The translations under genes were made by a program, and so were the position numbers. Positions 17,954 through 25,550 of a stretch of 64,000 nucleotides of DNA are shown piece by piece. The notes beneath the pieces are model-generated. The model made no database searches, was not told the DNA's origin, and was given only the letters and a program-made list of their open reading frames with translations. Within the stretch, counting starts at the first letter, position 1; every line of letters starts with the position of its first letter. The stretch spans positions 1,178,001-1,242,000 of the forward strand of contig NZ_CP129674.1 of NCBI RefSeq assembly GCF_041080795.1. Direction: 5' to 3'. The DNA is from Bifidobacterium sp. WK041_4_12 (lineage in GTDB: Bacteria > Actinomycetota > Actinomycetes > Actinomycetales > Bifidobacteriaceae).

Positions 17954-19456
17954 ATGGCAGATTTTACCCACATCCTTGCGACCCGTCCGGACTTTACCAA
18001 TGACGATAGGGAATGGCTTCATCATCTCGTTGCGGACTGGCAAGTCATATCGGATCTTACCTTTGCCGATCTGCTGTTGCTGCTCCAGACAGGGGATGGG
18101 CATTACGTCGTTGCCGAGCAATGCAGACCATCGACCGTAATGTCCCTCAGATCGGAGGACGTTGTCGGCAATCAGGTTCCTGATGATCTCACTGGCGAGC
18201 TTGATGAGGCCATGAAGCTCGACACCCCGCTGCATTCTCGGCGAGTGCGTACCCTTGGACGGTTCACGGTCTGCGACGTCTATGCGCAGGTGAAGCATAA
18301 GGGTAAGACGCTGGGCCTCGTTGTTCGGGAAACGAATATGGCGACGCGCGAATCGAACGGTCGTTACGAAAGCGAGAGCATCGAATCGGGAAAGATGCTC
18401 TTCAACATGATTTCCCGTGGAGAATTCCCCTATGTCGATGCTGTCATCAACCAGCGGCACATTGCCCGTGTCTCTGACGGCTTCATCATCATCACGGCAG
18501 AGGGAATCGTGCGCTATGCATCCCCGAATGCTACCAGCTGCTTCAGAAGGCTGGGTTCGGTGAAGACCATGCAGGGTCGCTATCTCAGTGAAATTGGAAC
18601 CTCGCTGCTTCACAAGAACGATCCTGTTCCTGAGAGCCTGCCCCTGGTGTTGAGCGGGAAGGCTGCCATCGACTCCGAGCTTGCCGCGAACCGTTCAGCC
18701 GTATCCATACGCTCGTTGCCGCTTTTGGACGAGCATGGACGTATCGGTGCCGTGATTCTCTGCCGCGATGTCACGGAACTGCGTCGACGTGAACAGGAAC
18801 TGCAGACGAAGGATGCGACAATCTCCGAAATCCATCATCGCGTCAAGAACAATCTTCAGGCCGTTTCAGCACTTCTACGCCTTCAGGCTCGCCGGACGAA
18901 GCTTCCCGAGGTAAAGGCCGAATTGGAAGAGGCACAGCGGCGCGTGCAGACCATAGCGGCCGTACATGAGGGATTGAGCCAGACTGCCGATGAAATCGTC
19001 GACTTTGACAAGGTCATTTCGAATCTGCTCAAGCTGAGCGTTGATCTAGCCATATCCGAGGAGCAGAAGATTTCGATAACCTTCCTTGGAAAATTCGGCA
19101 TGATGCCTGCCCAGGATGCAACCCCGCTGTCTCTGGTGCTGACAGAACTGATCAACAATGCCGTAGAACACGGCTTTGAAGGCCGCAAAGAGGGGCATAT
19201 CACCATTTCCGTGGGTCGAGGAGGCAACTCCCTGAACGTTGTTGTGGAAGACGACGGCAACGGATATCGCAGCGAATCCAAGGAGGGCATGGCAAAGTCA
19301 ACGGGTTCAGGCCTTGGCACGCAGATCATCAACACTTTCGTGACCAATGATTTTGGTGGGTCGGTCAAGTGGGGTCCCCGTCGAGATGGAGGCACGCGCG
19401 TGGCGCTGTCAATGAAGCTTAGAGCCGCCCAGGAATCCCAAAATGATAGGGAATAG
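17954..19456 (+). CDS. PdtaS-like cytosolic sensor histidine kinase
   Basis: A 500-residue soluble kinase without transmembrane segments. The N-terminal part (from VADWQVISDLTFADLLLLL) corresponds to the GAF-like domain of mycobacterial PdtaS, followed by a PAS-like region, an H-box of the HisKA_2 type (ISEIHHRVKNNLQAVSALL), and an HATPase_c domain with N-box LTELINNAVEHGF and GSGLGTQIINTF. This family phosphorylates ANTAR RNA-binding response regulators; a PdtaR-like regulator is encoded at 50512 in this window. ATG 17954 is chosen because the homologous N-terminus MADFTHIL starts there. Confidence 0.9.
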   Translation: MADFTHILATRPDFTNDDREWLHHLVADWQVISDLTFADLLLLLQTGDGHYVVAEQCRPSTVMSLRSEDVVGNQVPDDLTGELDEAMKLDTPLHSRRVRTLGRFTVCDVYAQVKHKGKTLGLVVRETNMATRESNGRYESESIESGKMLFNMISRGEFPYVDAVINQRHIARVSDGFIIITAEGIVRYASPNATSCFRRLGSVKTMQGRYLSEIGTSLLHKNDPVPESLPLVLSGKAAIDSELAANRSAVSIRSLPLLDEHGRIGAVILCRDVTELRRREQELQTKDATISEIHHRVKNNLQAVSALLRLQARRTKLPEVKAELEEAQRRVQTIAAVHEGLSQTADEIVDFDKVISNLLKLSVDLAISEEQKISITFLGKFGMMPAQDATPLSLVLTELINNAVEHGFEGRKEGHITISVGRGGNSLNVVVEDDGNGYRSESKEGMAKSTGSGLGTQIINTFVTNDFGGSVKWGPRRDGGTRVALSMKLRAAQESQNDRE

Positions 19457-19583
19457 AGCCACACGGACGGTCACGCGATAGTCGTGCAAGAGTCGTGCAA
19501 AAGCCATGCAATCGGCGTCCAAAAAGGAAAAGGTCGTGCTGAATGTTTCCATCCAACGCGACCTGATATGAAGTTGATGCGTG

Positions 19584-19862
19584 TTACGCCTGCATCTGGA
19601 TAGCTTGGGAGCGTCTTGCTCTCATGGCTCTGCGCTTCAGCGCTCGGCGTTCGTCCTCGCTCAAGCCGCCCCAAACGCCATAATCCTGATTGGTGTCCAG
19701 CGCGCATCTCAGACATGCATCGATGACCTTGCAGGTTCTGCACACGCTCTTAGCCTCTTCGATCTGCTGGTACGCAGCACCGGTGTTGCCAACGGGGAAG
19801 AATAGTTCAGGATCCTTGTCTCTGCAAGCGGCTTTGGCTCGCCAGTCGAAAGCACTACTCAT
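19584..19862 (-). CDS. WhiB-family iron-sulfur transcriptional regulator
   Basis: A 92-residue Wbl protein. Four cysteines of the [4Fe-4S] site are present (AACRD, then CRTCKVIDACLRCALD), followed by the GVWGG turn and the basic C-terminal tail (ERRALKRRAMRARR) that contacts DNA. Wbl proteins bind the sigma factor of RNA polymerase. Start ATG 19862 has GAGGCG 5 nt upstream, better than the in-frame TTG 15 nt earlier. The layout is closest to WhiB1-type proteins. It stands alone, about 80 nt beyond the end of the FtsK-like gene and transcribed in the same direction. Confidence 0.95.
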   Translation of the reverse strand: MSSAFDWRAKAACRDKDPELFFPVGNTGAAYQQIEEAKSVCRTCKVIDACLRCALDTNQDYGVWGGLSEDERRALKRRAMRARRSQAIQMQA

Positions 19863-19944
19863 TGTCGCCTCTTTCAAGTCTGTTGCCCGGTTTATCCGAG
19901 TATGTACCTAGGTAAGCACGAAAATGGAAACTTTTCAAGAAAAT

Positions 19945-21837
19945 TTAGCATCTATAGGATGTTGAACACTGTATTATGCGTTCGATTCCCGGCGCAATCA
20001 GCACGGCTCGGCCCACACGTGTCGCATCATCTGGGGCGAAGTTCTTCACAGTCCCGGACGAGATCCCGGACATGATATCCAGACCTGACTCTCCGGAGGG
20101 GAAAATGATGCGTGTGGGACAATACTCGTGCAGACGAAAATGGCTGGGGGAGTCCACTGCGAATATCACGACTATTTCTGGATTGCGAATTGCCTGGATA
20201 AATGGTCTGCTCAGAGGATGCATGACACTGGGATCACAGAGTTCATCGGCATCATCGATGAGCCATACATGCCGCGAAGCATCAGTGACCGAGGGCAATG
20301 CAGCGCAATCCGCAGTGATGAAGGTGCAGATGACACCCGGTCTCGTTGCCAGAGCATGCTGGATGTTTCGCAATATTGTGGTCTTGCCTCGTCCTGGTGA
20401 ACCGACGATTGCGACGTTGCCCGATAACGGCATTGAGCAGACGCGATACCTCACGCCATCATCTTCCAACCCAATCACTACAGCGAGCGGCTGGGAGATT
20501 GCCGGTCTTGCACTCATTGAGGGTTCTTGAGAGCGTTGCAACTCTGAGTCATCCTCTAAGTCATTGCCTGCGGCTTCGGCCTGCTGCTGCGTATTGCAGA
20601 TCGATGGCAAGGGGCGAGTGAAGAGGGGTCTCGGAGCGTCATGGTTGAGAAACGAGGCAGCATATCTGACATGGGTGACTACATGGTTGCAATCGTTGAT
20701 ATACGCACTTCTAAAGAGCATCTTGGATGCACCGTCGGTGAACACGCCCATGCCGGGCATCGTCGGACTGATGCGAATTGCTGCGGGTTCGCCTATCATC
20801 TCAAGAGACTGCAAGGGATCCTGAACGCGCAGACATATGCGAACTGCCATATTGGCCTTGATTTCCGTGTGGAGCTGGCTTGCAGGGTTCTGAGTGCACA
20901 TGATGAGATTCATGCCCAGAGACCTACCGAGCGACGCAACACGCGATAAGCGTTGCATGGCCTCGGGTATCTGCTGGCATAAGGCATGTGCCTCGTCAAT
21001 CACGATTACTAGCCGGGGTGGTGGAGCAGCAAGCTTCATGACATCGCTCACCCCATGGCGTGAGACCAATGATTCGCGGCTGCGGAGCTCTTGTTCCAAG
21101 CCTCGCAGCGCACGCTGCGCATGCTGCAGGTGCAGGTCGCTGACACATCCGACAGTATGGGGCAGCCCTTGCAGCACGTCGAGTCCCGCACCACCCTTGA
21201 AGTCCATGAGCACCAGATTGAGTTCCTCTGGCGAGAAGCGCATAGCCAGGGCAAGACACCAGCTTTGCAGCATGGCCGACTTTCCGGAACCCGTGGTCCC
21301 AGCCATCATGGCGTGCGGACCCTGGGAAGCGAGATCTATCTGGAACAACACGCTCTCGTCAAGCATCCCCAAAGGCACACGGATGTTCTTCCTTTGCCTG
21401 TTGTTGCCAGCACCCTTGAGCCATGCGTGAACGATCGTCTGCCAGACCGGCTTCGTTTCGTTGGAAGTCGAGTGAACCATGGCATGCGATGAATCGTCGG
21501 AATCATTCCGTGTCCACACAATGTCCATAAGGTCGCAGCATGGGGGAAGGTGTGTGCTGAGCAAATCCGTTTCGAGCTTGGAGTAAGGACCCTTGTTCAA
21601 CATCCCTGATTCTGTTCTTGCAGAGCCGTGTTGCTGTTCTTGTGGGGAAGTGTCCCCCAAGGGTTCAAGGGTGACACGCTGTGTCATATTCATCCAGATA
21701 TACGAGACGGTGACAATGAAACTGATAAGAGCGGCAACCCATTGTCGTTGCACGAGCATAATGGAAGCCACGATTGCCTGTGGAAGGAACACCGGCGTGA
21801 GGGCAAGAATGCGTTGGAAGTGTGAGCGCTTAGCCAT
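19945..21837 (-). CDS. FtsK/SpoIIIE-EccC-type ATPase, membrane anchored
   Basis: A 630-residue protein with two N-terminal transmembrane helices (about residues 12-52) and two ATPase modules. The first has Walker A GTTGSGKS (180-187), Walker B LNLVLMDFKGG and VIVIDEAHAL; the second has Walker A GSPGRGKT near residue 480 and a weaker Walker B (HVWLIDDADEL). The tandem arrangement resembles EccC/YukB ATPases of type VII secretion rather than DNA-translocating FtsK, but no WXG100 or other secretion genes are nearby, so its substrate is unknown. Start ATG 21837 on the minus strand; the upstream 92 nt to element B hold no other gene. Confidence 0.75.
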   Translation of the reverse strand: MAKRSHFQRILALTPVFLPQAIVASIMLVQRQWVAALISFIVTVSYIWMNMTQRVTLEPLGDTSPQEQQHGSARTESGMLNKGPYSKLETDLLSTHLPPCCDLMDIVWTRNDSDDSSHAMVHSTSNETKPVWQTIVHAWLKGAGNNRQRKNIRVPLGMLDESVLFQIDLASQGPHAMMAGTTGSGKSAMLQSWCLALAMRFSPEELNLVLMDFKGGAGLDVLQGLPHTVGCVSDLHLQHAQRALRGLEQELRSRESLVSRHGVSDVMKLAAPPPRLVIVIDEAHALCQQIPEAMQRLSRVASLGRSLGMNLIMCTQNPASQLHTEIKANMAVRICLRVQDPLQSLEMIGEPAAIRISPTMPGMGVFTDGASKMLFRSAYINDCNHVVTHVRYAASFLNHDAPRPLFTRPLPSICNTQQQAEAAGNDLEDDSELQRSQEPSMSARPAISQPLAVVIGLEDDGVRYRVCSMPLSGNVAIVGSPGRGKTTILRNIQHALATRPGVICTFITADCAALPSVTDASRHVWLIDDADELCDPSVMHPLSRPFIQAIRNPEIVVIFAVDSPSHFRLHEYCPTRIIFPSGESGLDIMSGISSGTVKNFAPDDATRVGRAVLIAPGIERIIQCSTSYRC

Positions 21838-21929
21838 GGCCTCAGTATCGCTGCCCCAAACACCTCACGACGCTGGCCGAAATCATTGTGGTCGAATGTG
21901 AATCTGCTCAGATTGTGGCGTGCGAACGC

Positions 21930-22039
21930 TCATTGTGAACTTCACGAAGTATACAAGCCTTAAATCGAGGGAAATTACACGATTTCGACCCCAATTTTGC
22001 CATTTCTGGGGCTTCTATACTTCGCGAAGTTCACAATGA
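21930..22039. repeat. Long imperfect palindrome (element B) behind the LCP gene
   Basis: Arms of 24 bp (TCATTGTGAACTTCACGAAGTATA at 21930-21953, with one mismatch to its partner at 22016-22039) enclose 62 nt that form two further hairpins (AAATCG..CGATTT and CCCCA..TGGGG). It lies 22 nt behind the LCP stop codon. Its core shares AATTTCC(C)TCG and a GGC-AAAA stretch with element A (2828-2930), both read on the minus strand. Confidence 0.75.
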
Positions 22040-22061
22040 ACGCGCAGATAGGCGTTGCAGC

Positions 22062-23387
22062 TCAGTCTTGACCGCCAACGGTGCCGCGCTCGTGGGTTCC
22101 GTCTGCGAGAGAGGTGAAGAGCGCCTTGTTCTTCGAAGCGTCAAGGCGGACGGTCGAACCGACGTTGCCTGGATAGTAGTCAGGATCCGTCCAATAGACG
22201 CTTCCCGTTACGCCGTTCGTGCCAGATGCGGATTTGAATGCCAAGGCCATCTTCAGGAGCGTATAGGGGTTTGTCTTGTTGTCGACCACTATCGAGGCCA
22301 GCGAAGCCTTGGCGACCTTCTGGATGGTCGAAGGGCTGCTCGTGGTGGCTGAGCTTGAAGCTTTCTTCACGATTGCAGCGATCACCTGACGCTGTCTTTT
22401 CGCGCGGCCGAAGTCGCCTTCAGGATCAGAGTATCGCATTCTTGAGAAAGCCAGGGCTGTGGCACCATTGGCAACATGACATCCTTCTGTCCAATTGAGA
22501 CCAGAGTTTGCGTCATTGACGGTGCTGCTGTAGCACAGCTCGACGCCACCAAGCGCATTCACGACCTTTTCCAAGCCACCAAACTTGATCAGGGCTACGT
22601 GGTCGATCTTCTGACCGGTGATGTTCTCGACCTGCCCGGTCAACGCTGGATAGCCCCCAGTTTCAGCTACCGCGTTGATCTTCATGTATGTGCCGTTATT
22701 CTGCACCAGTGAATCTCGGGGAATTGAAATGAGCGAACTAGGTCCGCTCTTGGGCTTGGTGAGTACCAGCAAGGTATCTGTTCTAAATCCTGGCGTATCC
22801 TCGTCCGTGCCTGTTCCAGGTGTGCCGTCCCGCTCATCGGAACCAAGGATGAGCCACGACTGGGCTGGAGTGTCTGCCGCAGAGGTGAGCATCTCCTTCT
22901 TGTTGAGCTGACCGTTGACCCAATTCCACATACCTATGCCACAGACTGCGAGAAGCAGCAGGATCACTATGATCAGGACTGCGATGATGCGTCTGAATTT
23001 GAACTTCATGCGAGTATTGCCGCCATTGCCTCCACGACCTGAAGGCCTGGCTGGAAACGACCGAGACTGCGGACGGCTAATGTTCGAGGACGATGACTGA
23101 TAGTGCCTTTGATCGCCCCCGCCATTGCGTGAAGCATCGAGTTCGCCCGAAGCATTGCGTGAACCTGATGAGCCGGACGAATGGCGCGTGGAACCATACG
23201 GTCTAACGTTCGAGGCCGTAGGGTGCGAACCCTGGCTCGAACTTCTTCTCGGAGCAAAGCTGGGCAAAGCATCAGAACCCTTGCCACGTGCGCGCGAAGA
23301 CGATTGGCTCGACTTATTCGAATGGTGTGTCGGAATGAAACTGGGCGGGGTGTCGCCGGATGTCGCATCTTCAGATTCTCGAGCCAT
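22062..23387 (-). CDS. LytR-CpsA-Psr family cell-wall glycopolymer ligase
   Basis: LCP enzymes transfer undecaprenyl-linked glycopolymers to peptidoglycan outside the membrane. The 441-residue protein has a long Ser/Arg-rich cytoplasmic N-terminus (about 130 residues), one transmembrane helix (IIAVLIIVILLLLAVCGIGM) and the LCP domain with WLILGSDERDG, FRTDTLLVLT, SLISIPRDSLV, the NALGGVELC segment and AFSRMRYSDPEGDFGRAKRQ. The catalytic Arg/Asp residues are retained. It is preceded by a second LCP gene in the same orientation, 63 nt upstream, suggesting an operon. Confidence 0.9.
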   Translation of the reverse strand: MARESEDATSGDTPPSFIPTHHSNKSSQSSSRARGKGSDALPSFAPRRSSSQGSHPTASNVRPYGSTRHSSGSSGSRNASGELDASRNGGGDQRHYQSSSSNISRPQSRSFPARPSGRGGNGGNTRMKFKFRRIIAVLIIVILLLLAVCGIGMWNWVNGQLNKKEMLTSAADTPAQSWLILGSDERDGTPGTGTDEDTPGFRTDTLLVLTKPKSGPSSLISIPRDSLVQNNGTYMKINAVAETGGYPALTGQVENITGQKIDHVALIKFGGLEKVVNALGGVELCYSSTVNDANSGLNWTEGCHVANGATALAFSRMRYSDPEGDFGRAKRQRQVIAAIVKKASSSATTSSPSTIQKVAKASLASIVVDNKTNPYTLLKMALAFKSASGTNGVTGSVYWTDPDYYPGNVGSTVRLDASKNKALFTSLADGTHERGTVGGQD

Positions 23388-23450
23388 GTATCCTCCGAAC
23401 TTGTCTTTCTGGACATAGCTTTAACACAGAAAGCGGCATACAGGTGAGCT

Positions 23451-24884
23451 TCAGTCCCAATCTTGCGCAGTAATCCCACATACCGTGAAGTTGATGTATT
23501 TGGCTGCCATACCGATGTATTGACCCGTGTTCGGATCGCGAATGGCCCCACTTTCAGGGTCAACCGTGCCTCCCGTTTCCGGATCGATCAGCGTTCCATC
23601 GCTTTCGGTGATCAAGCCGGTGTTTGCATTCACCGTTGCGCTTGGCGTCGATGACGCGCCTGTGGAGGATGATGCGCTTGGAGTGGAGCTGGAAGCATCC
23701 GAAGAGCTGGAGGAATCGCTCGAACTGCCGTCTGAGCTGCCTGAAGAGTTGGACTCAGTCGCTGCCGAGCTGACGAGCGGCTGACTTTCCTTGAATTTTG
23801 CCCATACGCTGGATGCCGTGCTCGCCCAAATCACACGGTTTGGATCGGAAGGAGCGCTGGTGACAGGCAAAGTCTGAGAATAGATATGTGAAGTGGTGAG
23901 GTTCTTCAAACTCGTTGCCAATCCAACCAGACCTGTTGTGGTGGCAAGGTTCTCGCTGAACTGCAAGGAACTCAACGCAGACTTTGCGAGTTGATACATC
24001 TGCGAGGCATTGGTGAAGAGACTTTTGGAACGGGCCGTGGCAAGCAATGCTTTGACGAGATACTGCTGACGCGTCGTGCGCATGATATCCGAACCGTCGG
24101 TTCCGGTGCCATGCCTCATGCGGGCATACTGCGTGGCCTGCGTCCCATTCAGATGCTGAAGTCCCCTTGTCAGGGAGAGATTGGTGTAGGAGTCCTTTGT
24201 GTCTTCAGGAATGCAGACGCTGACCCCACCAATGGCATCGATCATGTCTTGCAGGCCGGCGAAGTCGGCAACGATGAACGAAGAGATATCCAAGCCCGTC
24301 AGCGCGTTGACGGCGGTCATCGCGCAATTTGCGGCCGATGCGACATCGCCGCCCTGAGAATAGCCATAGGCAAAGATTGAATTGAACATGACGTTATACC
24401 GCGCTGGGATTGTGCCCGTCGTGGTTTTGCAGCTGGGCGCATCAACGAGTGAGTCACGGGGGATCGATACCAGATTGACATAGGATCGGTCGGCTGAAAT
24501 CTGCATGACCATCGCAGTATCCGATTGATGATCCCCTGCACCATCACTACCGCCGATGGCAGCATTCTGAGAATCTGAGCGCGTATCTTGCCCAAGAATC
24601 AGAATATTGAGTGTCTTGCCGGCGTATTGATCGAGTGTCGTGGGCGTGCTGGTTCCCTTGCTCGGCGAAAGAATAGGGACGGCGTGTGATTGTACGGTGC
24701 TATCGATATCGAGGAAGCTCGCTGCTGCGAAGGTGGCTGAGAAGGCGAAGAATGCGATGATGGCCAGGGAAACGGCTGTAAGCACGCGGTGATGAGTGAC
24801 GAAACTTATGCCGTGCTTGGGTGCAGTTACCATGAACCCCCCAATATTCGGAGGATTCACACCTGTATGTTTCTTCAAAGCCAC
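23451..24884 (-). CDS. Second LytR-CpsA-Psr family protein with DPxTG tail repeats
   Basis: A 477-residue LCP protein. It has one N-terminal transmembrane helix (AVSLAIIAFFAFSATFAAAS), then the LCP core: LNILILGQDTRSD, HQSDTAMVMQIS, VNLVSIPRDSLVD, DAIGGVSVCIP and YARMRHGTGTDGSDIMRTTRQ. After residue 370 follow a Ser/Ala-rich linker and three degenerate DPETG / DPESG / DPNTG repeats ending in a cysteine-containing C-terminus. GTG 24884 is chosen because AGGAAGG lies 7 nt upstream; ATG 24833 is an alternative closer to the helix. Likely co-transcribed with the downstream LCP gene. Confidence 0.88.
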   Translation of the reverse strand: MALKKHTGVNPPNIGGFMVTAPKHGISFVTHHRVLTAVSLAIIAFFAFSATFAAASFLDIDSTVQSHAVPILSPSKGTSTPTTLDQYAGKTLNILILGQDTRSDSQNAAIGGSDGAGDHQSDTAMVMQISADRSYVNLVSIPRDSLVDAPSCKTTTGTIPARYNVMFNSIFAYGYSQGGDVASAANCAMTAVNALTGLDISSFIVADFAGLQDMIDAIGGVSVCIPEDTKDSYTNLSLTRGLQHLNGTQATQYARMRHGTGTDGSDIMRTTRQQYLVKALLATARSKSLFTNASQMYQLAKSALSSLQFSENLATTTGLVGLATSLKNLTTSHIYSQTLPVTSAPSDPNRVIWASTASSVWAKFKESQPLVSSAATESNSSGSSDGSSSDSSSSSDASSSTPSASSSTGASSTPSATVNANTGLITESDGTLIDPETGGTVDPESGAIRDPNTGQYIGMAAKYINFTVCGITAQDWD

Positions 24885-25096
24885 GCTTAAGCCTTCCTGT
24901 CAGAGCACAAGGATCGTACTTGATTCTCGCAATCGTAATGTCGCTCTATCCCTCGTAAACTCTTAAATTGTAATTCATCGAATGTGTGCTTCTCTGAAAA
25001 CCTGCTGAAAATTGTGAAGCTAGTGTGTTAAAGACCCTGAAAGTTCGGTGCAAAACGCCTGAAATCACGAGTTTATTAGTAAATATTGCATTTTCA

Positions 25097-25132
25097 TTGA
25101 CAAATGCTGACTCACAAGTGTGTAATTTACAC
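25097..25132 (+). promoter_or_regulatory. Promoter of the WhiB2-like gene with overlapping palindrome
   Basis: TTGACA (25097-25102) and TGTAAT (25121-25126) with an 18-nt spacer. GTGTAATTTACAC (25120-25132), a near-perfect palindrome, covers the -10 box and could be a repressor or autoregulator site. The rest of the 299-nt gap (24885-25183) shows no gene. Confidence 0.65.
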
Positions 25133-25183
25133 GAAGTCATATCATTCTCTGTATGTGCACACGATGCACCAAGGAGGCCAGCC

Positions 25184-25480
25184 ATGCTAGATGGCATCGA
25201 AGACGATTCTCCGTCAACATCGGCGAACCAACTTTGGGGATTGTTCGACCGTAGCGAGGATCTTTCCTGGCAGCACCGTGCCCTATGCGCGCAAACCGAT
25301 CCGGAGGCGTTCTTCCCTGAAAAAGGTGGATCGACCAGAGAGGCCAAAAGAATCTGTGCACAATGTGAGGTGCGTGAGCTGTGCCTGGAATGGGCCATTG
25401 CTCATGATGAGCGTTTCGGCATCTGGGGTGGCATGAGTGAACGCGAGAGACGCCGCTATCACAAGGAACAGCAGGCATGA
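25184..25480 (+). CDS. WhiB2/WhmD-like regulator
   Basis: A 98-residue Wbl protein with the four Fe-S cysteines (ALCAQTDPEAFFPE, then CAQCEVRELCLEWAI), GIWGGMSERERRRY and a short tail. A Wbl gene immediately before a large GT2 glycosyltransferase and a DUF5719 gene is the actinobacterial whiB2 (whmD) setting, a regulator of septation and cell division. ATG 25184 is set by AAGGAGG at 25171-25177; the long in-frame extension upstream of it crosses the promoter and is not coding. Confidence 0.92.
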   Translation: MLDGIEDDSPSTSANQLWGLFDRSEDLSWQHRALCAQTDPEAFFPEKGGSTREAKRICAQCEVRELCLEWAIAHDERFGIWGGMSERERRRYHKEQQA

Positions 25481-25550
25481 GGCGAAAGGATTGTGCGAGG
25501 CACAGTCCGTTCACCTCTTATCTTCTTGGACCTATGCTTACACTGGTTAT

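Noticed and set aside
21817..21832. Third LacI-type operator (TGTGAGCGCTTAGC)
   Set aside because: Only one half-site is good and the sequence encodes the first residues (AKRSHF) of the FtsK-like protein, so a chance match is likely.
19945..21837. Type VII secretion locus
   Set aside because: Only an EccC-like ATPase is present; no WXG100, EccB, EccD or mycosin genes are adjacent.
21930..22039. Integron attC site
   Set aside because: The palindrome lacks the RYYYAAC/GTTRRRY end motifs and no integron integrase or cassette structure is present.
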